NCBI RefSeq assembly: GCF_008831285.2
Contig: NC_045149.1
Location: 21,520,535 to 21,584,534 of the forward strand
Direction of reading: 5' to 3'
DNA from: Nymphaea colorata
Lineage: Eukaryota; Streptophyta; Magnoliopsida; Nymphaeales; Nymphaeaceae
DNA length: 64,000 nt
Under the pieces are notes generated by a model. It was not told the DNA's origin and made no database searches. It saw only the letters and a program-made list of their open reading frames with translations. Positions 56,268 through 64,000 of this stretch are shown here, piece by piece. Numbering within the stretch: position 1 is the stretch's first letter; every line of letters starts with the position of its first letter. The translations under genes were made by a program, and so were the position numbers.

Positions 56268-56533
56268 GTGAGCATATCAGTCTTTTGTTTTGTATCTCAG
56301 TTAACATTGGCTGGAGATAATTTTCGTCCATGATTGTCTTCTTGGTGCTATCATGCTTCACTTTCCTTCATTTTGTGGGCTTGGAATTATCTTGATGTCT
56401 TAGTCCTTTAATCTCCTTCATCAAATAAAATATACTGTATCATTTTGAATTGCTGCTCAGCTTGATAACTGCGCTGCTGTAACTCTGTGTGCACCCATAT
56501 CTGGCATGTACTTTGTACAGGCTAGACGCTTTG

Positions 56534-56733
56534 TGTTGAGAGCAAATATAGTGAAGTGCTACATATGTGTTATTGGCTCTATCAGCGTTAACATAGGAGG
56601 TTCTTTTTAAGTATTTTATATTGTTGTCTGTACTGAATCTGTAATTTTTCTGACATCCGCTAAACTTTATTAACAAGGGGATGAGGGTTAAGGAAAGTTG
56701 AATCCTCTCTTTCCCCTCAAACTTGTCTCAACA
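56534..56733 (+). repeat. 5' LTR of the old copia element
   Basis: It begins TGTTGAGAGCAAATATAG and ends AACTTGTCTCAACA, directly followed by the primer site. Confidence 0.9.
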
Positions 56734-56932
56734 TGGTATCAGAGCAATCCTTCCTAGGACTGTCTGATGCCAACAAGTTTGAGCTTTCTATCGTTCTTTT
56801 TTCTTATTCTCCTTCCCTTCTTCTTCTTCCTCACTCTTCTCTTCTTGTTTCTTTGTTTCTTCATTGACTTAAGTTGTGTGCTCTGAAGAGCATGTGGAGG
56901 CTGGTGGATTAGGGATCTAATTACCACTCAAT

Positions 56933-57330
56933 TGAAAATGTGACTGCAACAGTCACTAAATAAACATGCAGCAGAAATAGGCACTAAGGCCAAGCAAAAA
57001 GATAATCTTTATTCAAATGAATAGAGAATTGCTGTACACCACAGCTCAATTTGTACAATGGCAGTTTAGATATTTATACAAGAGAAGAGAGGGACGAGTG
57101 GACTGAACTAGCCATTGGGCTAGTTCCAACGGCTCATAAAAGAGCTATGAGCTGTTGGGACTAGATCAAAAAGTAAAAATAAAAATAAAAATAAATATAG
57201 AAAGTAAAACCTAAAAAAGGCGTCCTATCAATAATACATTATTAACACATATATTAACCTATATTTTTATATGTATTGTTCATACATAAACATAAGTAAT
57301 ATATGCATACATATACCCTATTTCTTAACA
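56933..57330 (-). mobile_element. Solo LTR (398 bp), minus orientation, inside the old copia element
   Basis: Flanked by the 5-bp duplication TCAAT (56928-56932 and 57331-57335). Read on the minus strand it starts TGTTAAGAAATAGGGTATAT and ends in CA, with a TATAAATA box at 57071-57079 in LTR-like position. No internal retroelement sequence remains, as expected after recombination between two LTRs. Confidence 0.8.
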
Positions 57331-58229
57331 TCAATATCATGCAATAGTAATTATATACCCTAAATGAGTCGTTGGACCTATGTTTGTGCATTGCGGTAGA
57401 GTTTTTGGTCGTTGATATCTGGTGGAAGTCCTGTTCGAGTTATCAAGGTGGAGTTGCAGATCAGATCTGATACCATGCTGAAAAATACTTGTGGTGCTGG
57501 TTGTGTGTTGTTATAGAAGAATATTGCATTTGTTGATGATGAATCTGATGTCCCCGATCAGGTATACAATATACAATTGATCTTGAAGAGTCGCCCAATT
57601 GCTAGCTACTTTTCTTGTAAGGAGTAGTTGTTGTTGTTCTGAGATTTGATTTCCTATAAGAAGTCGACACTATGAAGAATTTATGTAGGTAAAATGTTGA
57701 TGTCAGATTTGTAGTGGTTTTATTCCCTACCATGGACATTTTTTTCAAATGCTTTCAATTGTGGCATCAGATCAGAGTAGTTGTGGTTTGGATTGCAGCC
57801 TCTTTTTGGAGTCTTGGGTTAGTAACATGTGGCTGATGTCCATCTGAATCTGTCATTGGTGGATTAGCTATAGGGAGACGTGATTTTCACTTACATTTGA
57901 TCTGAGTTTGACTTCTTTGGGCGACTAAGTGTTCTGTTGTTGGTGTCATTGGAATATGTAAATGCTGTTCATCATTTAGTGCTGGTGAGAATTTTCTTTA
58001 TTCAAGTCAGAGTTATATCTTTCTGTTTTGGGTGTCCTTTTTTTCTTTTTGTTGACAATATTGGGTGCTGGTCTCCTAGATCAGACTTATAGCAGAGTGT
58101 GATTTCACATACATTTATGCTTGGCTGAGAGAGTTGCAGAGCTGTAGATAGATGGTTCAATGGACTATATTGCCCTCTTTTATACAGCCTTCCTGTTTAT
58201 CCTTCCTTTTTTTTTTTCTGTTGAGCACT

Positions 58230-58478
58230 ATGGTTGATAAACAACTTGAAGGAGATTCTAGGTTTGATATCACTGCAGATTATAAGGTGTTTGTGAACCC
58301 CTTCTCTTATGGGTCATTAGTTAAGTTAGATTACTCTAACTATGAAAGGTGGTCTTATATGTTTATGGTATCAATTGTTGGACATTGGAAAGATCACATT
58401 ATTTCAGAAGAGGAACCAAAAGAAAAGGTAGGAAAGGATGCTACATGCAAAGAGCACAACAATGTTATCATGACCTAG
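58230..58478 (+). pseudogene. gag fragment of the old copia element
   Basis: It reads MVDKQLEGDSRF, then VNPFSYGSLVKLDYSNYERW and SIVGHWKDHI, a typical copia gag N-terminus. A stop at 58476-58478 interrupts it. Further gag sequence with a knuckle-like KRGHLKDR is cut at 58943 by an LTR insertion and resumes after 59893 as CWDKHDHP. Confidence 0.7.
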
Positions 58479-58943
58479 ATTATGAATAGTGTCCAGGCCC
58501 ACATTGAAGATGGCTTTGTCTATCATGGCTAAGTAGATGTGGCAATTTTTATTAGGATGCATACTCACATGATAAGGATGTGAGCAGGATTTTACTGGTA
58601 AAGCAAGAGATTTTTCTGCCTCAGCAGAGAGACTAGAGTTTGGTTCAGTATATTTCGTTTCTGTTATGTCTGCATATGAGAGGTAGAATTTTGTTCGTCT
58701 ATCGTGCAAGAAATGCCATCAAACTCATCAAGAGCAGACTATGGTGATGAGATTCTTATCTTGATTATCTCTTGAGCACTCAGTTGCTAAGGTGCAAGCG
58801 CTAACTGGTAATCGGCTCAGTCGCCTTGTTGTTATTGTCTCAGGCATCTAGTGACTTCCCTTCTTCTACCTTGGTAGTCATAGGAGGTCAAGGCCATGGA
58901 TCTCCCATGCCCAATTGTGCAAAGAGGTCATCTCAAGGATAGG

Positions 58944-59888
58944 TGATGCAGGGCAGGACTAGACCCGTCACTCTCCTGGGTCCAGTTCTGCGCTTCAGGT
59001 TCCACCTTCAGGCATCAGTGTAATTCATGAACCTTCAACCGTGGGATCCCCTGTGGACCCAGAGCACACACGAGAAGAGGTGCCTCTGCGTAGATACTCG
59101 AGGCAGACCAGGGGTTGAATTTAAGCCTGGGCGCCGAGCCAGGAAAAACCTGACCCTGGCCCGATAGGCCGGCCCGGCCCGTTCCGACTCCCGCCCTCCG
59201 TCCCCCTCCTGCTCTCCCTCTCCCTCATCCTCTCCGCTCCCGCTCTCCCTCTCCCTTCCCGTCTCCCTCTCCGCTCCCCCTCTCCCTCCTCCTCCGTCTC
59301 CCTCGCCGCTCCCCCTCCTCCTTTGTCTTCCTCGCTGCTCCCCCTCCTTCTGCCGGCGACGGGAGGGCGGGGGAAAGGGGGTCTGGAGGGTGGGGGGACG
59401 GCGACGGGAGGGCGCGGGGAAAGGGGGTCGGGATGGGGAAAGGGGGTCGAGAGGGCGCCAGGGCGGGGGTAAAGGTGGTCGAGGAGGGGGGGGGGCGGGC
59501 CGAGACCCGGGCTATCGGGCCAGGCCGAGACCCGGGCTATCGGGCCGGGCCCGTGCCGGGTTGAGTGGCCCGACGGGCCGGCCCGCCTCGGCCCGATGCC
59601 CAGGCCTAGTTGAATTGTAATTTTGAGTTACATATGTTATTTTGTGATTCACTTTGTACGTATGTTCATGTGATATCTATGTGGGTCTGTTTGGGTTGAG
59701 CACTTGTACAGGACCTGACCCGTTGCTACTCTCGCCCCTATAAATGGGCGACGATTCTATTTTGTATACACTTGATGTCGAATGAAGTTAAAAGTTACTT
59801 TTGTTTTATATTGTCTTGTTGTCTTCTAGTGTAAGTACTTTAGTTTTAAAGTTTCGTTCATCTGCAAGTTAGTTTTCACTTTTCATCA
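58944..59888. mobile_element. LTR-type insertion (probable solo LTR) cutting the gag remnant
   Basis: Starts TGATGCAGGGCAGG, ends TTTTCATCA, and is flanked by the duplication ATAGG (58939-58943 and 59889-59893). Removing it rejoins the gag knuckle region across the site, independent support for the borders. About 450 bp are its own; the rest is a nested MITE and its duplication. A TATAAATGGG box near 59738 suits an LTR promoter. Confidence 0.72.
59122..59608. mobile_element. hAT-like MITE (487 bp) nested in an LTR
   Basis: A perfect 8-bp target duplication GTTGAATT occurs at 59114-59121 and 59609-59616. Terminal inverted repeats are TAAGCCTGGGC and TAGGCCTGGGC (right end read in reverse), one mismatch in 11. 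Subterminal regions are rich in CCCGGGC/GGCCCG. The centre is C- and T-rich on one half (CTCCCTCTCC) and G-rich on the other (GGGGAAAGGGGG), so much of it could fold back. No coding sequence. TSD length and ends fit hAT. Confidence 0.85.
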
Positions 59889-60125
59889 ATAGGTGTTGGG
59901 ACAAACATGATCATCCATCCTCTTCGTCAACTCCTTCTACCAAGGTAGTAGCTCAGGCTACATCTCCCATTGTAGTTGCATCTACTACTATAATTGCATC
60001 TCCTACTAGAGTGCCTGCTCAGTCTTCATCTGTGTCTGCATAATCCTTCATGTTTCATGTCAGCCTTGCTAAGTACGAGCAGTTCCTAGTCTAGCTAGCT
60101 GCATCTGTCCACTGCAGTAAGTGAC

Positions 60126-61291
60126 ATGGCTTGTTCTGCATGTACCATGATAGAGAATAAAGGTATTGGATGGTTTGTTGATTCAGCCCATTCGGGAGCT
60201 TCTCGACACTTTTGTAGAGAATCTTGTAGTTTTTCTACCTTGCATCCTTCTCTTCTCTGTCTGCATATGAAGCTTGCTGATGGGAGATTGTCACCCATCA
60301 TGGTGAAGGAAATGTTCACTTATCCTCTACTTTACATATTCAGAGGGTTTTGCATGCCCTGGAGTTCCCCAAAAATCTCCCATGTGAGCCACCTACCAAA
60401 GACTCAAATTGCTGAGTTATTTTTTACCACGGGAATTTACTATCTACTATACAAGTTGGAGTAGTAGCTTCTTTTGTTGAGTCAAACTCTAATTCGTTCT
60501 ATTGGCCCCTTTGGCTTGGTCATCCTTCTTTTCACAATCTTCGTCGATTGATCGCTCAAATTCCTTCTTTGGCACTTTTTAGTGTGAAGCCTATCAACTT
60601 GGGAAACATAGTTGTAGTTCTTTTCTTTCAAGTCATAGTCTTTTTGAGCTTGTCCATTTTGATGTATGGGGACGTAGTCGGTCTCATTTCAAGCATTATC
60701 TTGCCATAGTTGATGATTGTTCTAGACTCTAGAGTGTCTTGTTTTTTTTTTTCCTTTTTTTTGTTAAAAGAGAGGTCCGGAGTCTTTTTTTCTCAATTGT
60801 TTGTGCTTGAAATAAAAACTCAATGTGGTTCCACTATTAAATATCTTTGCACTAACAATGCTTTAAAATTTAATTACATAATTACTATAATTCTACAAAG
60901 GTCATGGTGTCTGTCCTTAATTCACTTGTACCCATGCTTCCTAGCATAATGGAGTTGCCAAAAGAAAGCATAGATATCTCTTAAAATGTTGCACGTTCTC
61001 TTATACTCCAAACCAATATGCCAACATCCTTTTGGGGAGATGCTATCTTCTCTACCTGCTACTTCATTAATCGGATGCCTTCTTCTACTATTGAGGAAAA
61101 AATTCCTATTCAGTTACTTTATCCTAATTGCCCTCTGTTTCATTTGTCCTGAAAAGTTTTTGGTTGTGTTTATTTTGTTCATATCCTTAGTCGTAACAAG
61201 GACAAACTGTTTGCACAAGCAAGTCAAGTGTATATTTTTGGAGTACCCAAAAAACCAAAAGGGATATACATGCTTTGATCTTATTAAATGA
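60126..61291 (+). pseudogene. Protease and integrase remnants of the old copia element
   Basis: Short in-frame islands read GIGWFVDSA (protease region, active site altered), LGHPSFHNLRRLIAQIP (GAG-pre-integrase), HFDVWGRSR and NGVAKRKHR (integrase). They are separated by frameshifts and stops, with A/T insertions near 60730-60770. Confidence 0.6.
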
Positions 61292-61596
61292 TAAGAGTAT
61301 ATCAGTACAGATGTTACCTTTTTTGAGTCATCTCTTTATTTCTCAAGTCCACATACTGAGGTGAGGTGCTATCTTCTCTTCTATTGCCTACCTCTCCTAC
61401 TCCATTAGAGTCTGTCCCTTGTGCTCTTACTCCGAAGCCTTCTGCTTGCATCCATGATACTTCATTGGTGTATACTCAACAACATACATCCCCCCATGGC
61501 TCTCCATCGACTCCATCTTAAGAGGTAAGCATACTTGATGGGACTAACAATTCTAATGTTGAACCAGATAGTATTGTAGATTGTCCTGAACCCTAT

Positions 61597-61905
61597 GTCA
61601 CATGGGTGCGAGTGCTGGTGTGGAATGCGGCAAGTTCCCAAAAAAAAAAAAATGGGTGCGGGTGCGGCGAGAATATATAAATATATATGTATACATATGT
61701 ATGACTACATACATATGTAACTTGTTATATGTAATTTTATTTGTCTATATTTTTAAACTTTTTTTTATCAAGGTTACCTTAATCTCATACAAAACTCAAA
61801 GTTCTATTAAATAAAATAAAGGGGGAGAGAGAGAAGAGGGAAAAAAGAAGAGGTGCCATGTCGGGCCGCACCCGCACCCACACCGCATCGGTCCGTGTGT
61901 GTGAC
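61597..61905. repeat. GGGTGCGGGTGCGG-type element with inverted ends
   Basis: The left end GTCACATGGGTGCGAG and the right end in reverse (GTCACACACACGGACC) share GTCACA. The interior carries GGGTGCGGGTGCGG near the left and CCGCACCCGCACCCACACCG near the right around an AT-rich middle. This looks like a small inverted-repeat transposon inside the old copia element, related to the repeat at 48478. No clear target duplication was found. Confidence 0.45.
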
Positions 61906-62079
61906 TTAGCCTAAAATGGGAGATGACTTACCTATTTCTCTTAGAAAGGGGAAGCGCCAATGTATTCTTCATTTTATTTCCAAGTTTGTGTCCATAGACA
62001 GACTTGGAGAAAGCATGCAACGCTTCATGTCTGCTTTGTATGCAACTCCTACTCTATCAGCCATCAATAGACTTCACTG

Positions 62080-63025
62080 GATCCTAAGTGGAGGCAAGCC
62101 ATGCAGGACAAAATGGATTCTCTAATGCCTTGGGGTATGTGGGAACTTGTAGATCCTTTTACAAATAGTGAAACTGTTGGTTCAAAGTGGGTATTTATGA
62201 TCAAGTATCACCCAGATGGTTCAGTGGGGAGGTACAAGACGCAACCAAAAGATACACACTAGCATGTGAAGTAGACTTTTTTGAAACCTTTTCTCCTGTC
62301 AGGCTTGGCATAATTAGATTAGCTACTTTTATTGCAGAACATTTTGGGTGGAATATGTCGCAACTCGATGTTAAGGATGCCTTTTTATATGGTGACCTGT
62401 CACAGGCAGTGTACATGCAATGACCACTGGATTTGAGAAACAAGGGGAGTGTGGAAAGGTATGCAAGTTAAAAAGATAATTTATGGTTTGAAGCAAAGCC
62501 TACTTGTCTGGTTTCATGAATTATGTGAAGTAACGTTAAGAATATGGATTCCAAAGATCTCCTTCAGATCACTCCTTATTCATAAAAAGGAGGTCTAAAG
62601 GTATAGGTTACATTATGTTGATGATATCATCTTGACTGGTGACAATGAGCAGTAAATCTCCAACACCAAGAAGCTTATACCAATGCAGACTATTTCAAAA
62701 GGAATCATCTTTAGATGTAGAAGCATATAATGTTGCAGACTATGTAGGGTCGATTGACAATATAAAGTCTCCTTCTGGTTTCTATGTGTTTGTTGGTGGA
62801 AATCTAATTTTGTGGGCGAGCAAGAAGTTGAGTGTTGTGTTCAGATCTAGCACAGAGTCAGAATATATAGTTATGGCTCACAATTGCCGAAATAATTTGG
62901 ATAAATCTATGCTTATCAATCTAGGAGTTCAGGTGAAGGTTCTTATGAAGATGAGATGTGACAACAAGGCAGCTACCTATATTGCCAACAATCTAGTTTT
63001 TCATAGAGTGTCAACCATATAGAAG
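62080..63025 (+). pseudogene. RT and RNase H remnants of the old copia element
   Basis: Islands read SKWVFMIKYHPDGS, DFFETFSPVRLGIIRLA, SQLDVKDAFLYGDLS, YVDDIILTGDNEQ and then very soon RNase H pieces (NIKSPSGFYVFVGG, FRSSTESEYIVM, RCDNKAATYIA). The roughly 200 residues normally between YVDD and RNase H are missing, so there is an internal deletion near 62650, besides several stops. Confidence 0.75.
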
Positions 63026-63197
63026 TCGATTGTTACTATACTAGTGACATGGTCCAAGCAGGATTTATGTTCTCTACTCATGTGTCTTTAGAAGATCAAG
63101 TTGTTGGCGTGTTTACCAAGCCTCTTCCTAGTGTTGATTTTGCAAGATGTTGTAACATTGAGCATGATTGACATCTGTGCTTCAGCTTGAGGGGGAG

Positions 63198-63402
63198 AGT
63201 TGAGAGTAAACATAGTGAATGGGTTTTTGGTAAATATGTTAGTGTTATAGGTTTATTAGTGTTAGCATAGGAGGTTTTTTTTAAGTATTTTATTTCTTGG
63301 ACTGAATCTGTAATTTTTCTGTTGCTCCCGGATACTTATTAATAAGGAGGTTATGTTTAATGAAAGTTGAATCGTCTCTTTCCTCTCAAACTTGTCTCAA
63401 CA
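63198..63402 (+). repeat. 3' LTR of the old copia element
   Basis: It matches the 5' LTR over its length with indels (shared TAACATAGGAGG/TAGCATAGGAGG and AAACTTGTCTCAACA end). Its first base pair is AG instead of TG, a mutated terminus. Confidence 0.85.
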
Positions 63403-64000
63403 CTTTGAGCGTGAGAAAAGGAGTGAAAATTCTCAACTTTTGGCATTTTTTTCTCACCCTCTTCTAACTCTGTCTACTAAATAGTTGTTCTTTTTTATCT
63501 TTATTTCTTAGCTTCTGCAAACATTCTCCATAGTTGTAACTTTCACAAGTTATCTAGTAAGGTATTTGAACTCTAGAGAAATAAGGTCCCAGACCATCTT
63601 CCACAAAATGTATGGTAAGAGGTAGGATTGGGTTGCTTGTCCATTGCAGGTAAGGAAGCCCAAAGGTTTGGCATTTCTGGCTGGTAATATGTGGTTGAGG
63701 ACTTAATGTTAAACTTTGAGGCTTCTTTTGGACTGCATAGTAGAGTATTGAAGAACAACTGTTGTGATGCAAGGAATGTTGAAAATAAGGTGATAAGTGG
63801 AAGATTGTTCAGAACTATAACAAGCTTTATGGATGTGGTCTAGTTAGGGGAAGATGGAGTGGGTCCAGAACTCTTTGGGATTGTGCAGAACAGTGGTTGA
63901 AGGCATTGTCAAGTAAAACGAAAAGGTTGGACTCGTGCATGGATTGGAACACAGTTTTGATCAAGTTGAATATGAACCTCGTGCATGGATTGGAACACAT

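Larger units (their letters stand above)
56534..63402 (+). mobile_element. Old, degenerate Ty1/copia element with three nested insertions
   Basis: The element is flanked by a perfect 5-bp duplication CTTTG (56529-56533 and 63403-63407). LTRs of about 200 bp (56534-56733) and 205 bp (63198-63402) have clearly diverged, with several indels and many substitutions. The primer site TGGTATCAGAGC follows the 5' LTR and a GAGGGGGAGA purine tract precedes the 3' LTR. Remnants of gag, protease, integrase, RT and RNase H appear in copia order, with many stops and shifts. It differs from the young element at 39063 in LTR length and sequence, so it is another lineage. Confidence 0.93.
56268..64000 (+). 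other. Intron 17 of the tomosyn-type gene, open at window end
   Basis: After the donor at 56268 (TTG|GTGAGC) no further exon of the family (expected to continue NG-ELAFISL-like) is recognisable. The space is mostly an old copia element with nested insertions (56534-63402). The remaining 63403-64000 is anonymous intron-like sequence. Confidence 0.7.

Overview
This is nuclear DNA of a flowering plant. The genes have many introns with GT-AG borders, are AT-rich between exons, carry plant-specific proteins (a plant augmin subunit, an isoprenylated heavy-metal-binding protein), and sit among plant LTR retrotransposons, MITEs, SINE-like copies and long CT/GA/TA microsatellites. I cannot name the species from the sequence.

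Layout. (1) 770-5052, + strand: the last seven exons of a gene that starts upstream of the window; its protein resembles phosphoenolpyruvate carboxykinase but has no nucleotide-binding loop in the part seen. (2) 5053-10686: gene-poor DNA with a SINE-like copy and a weak zinc-knuckle remnant. (3) 12379-10687, - strand: a complete three-exon TPR-type protein gene with a TATA box and a tight cluster of palindromic G-boxes. (4) About 12.6-22.0 kb: gene-poor DNA with a hAT-like MITE, SINE-like copies and microsatellites. (5) 22027-27799, + strand: complete six-exon gene for augmin subunit 2 (AUG2). (6) 29918-30460, + strand: complete three-exon HIPP-type gene (HMA domain, C-terminal CaaX), followed by a seven-copy minisatellite. 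(7) 32900 to beyond the window end, + strand: seventeen exons (864 codons) of a Lgl/tomosyn/Sro7-family WD40 protein; the 3' end is outside the window.

The large tomosyn-type gene is the centre of interest. Two of its introns are swollen by nested transposons whose borders can be fixed from target-site duplications (TSDs). Intron 4 (8.9 kb) holds an LTR-type insertion (TSD TGTAT) split by a young 5,449-bp Ty1/copia element (TSD AAGTT) with nearly identical LTRs but a frameshifted polyprotein. The last visible intron holds an old 6.9-kb copia element (TSD CTTTG) hit by two LTR-type insertions (TSDs TCAAT and ATAGG), the second of which was itself hit by a hAT-like MITE (TSD GTTGAATT). All conserved exons remain open and in phase, so the host gene looks functional.

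The genes are functionally unrelated neighbours, as is usual in plants; I see no operon-like or defence-type system and no evidence for a new multi-gene system. The exon coordinates are my own reading from splice motifs, phase and family resemblance, without transcript data.
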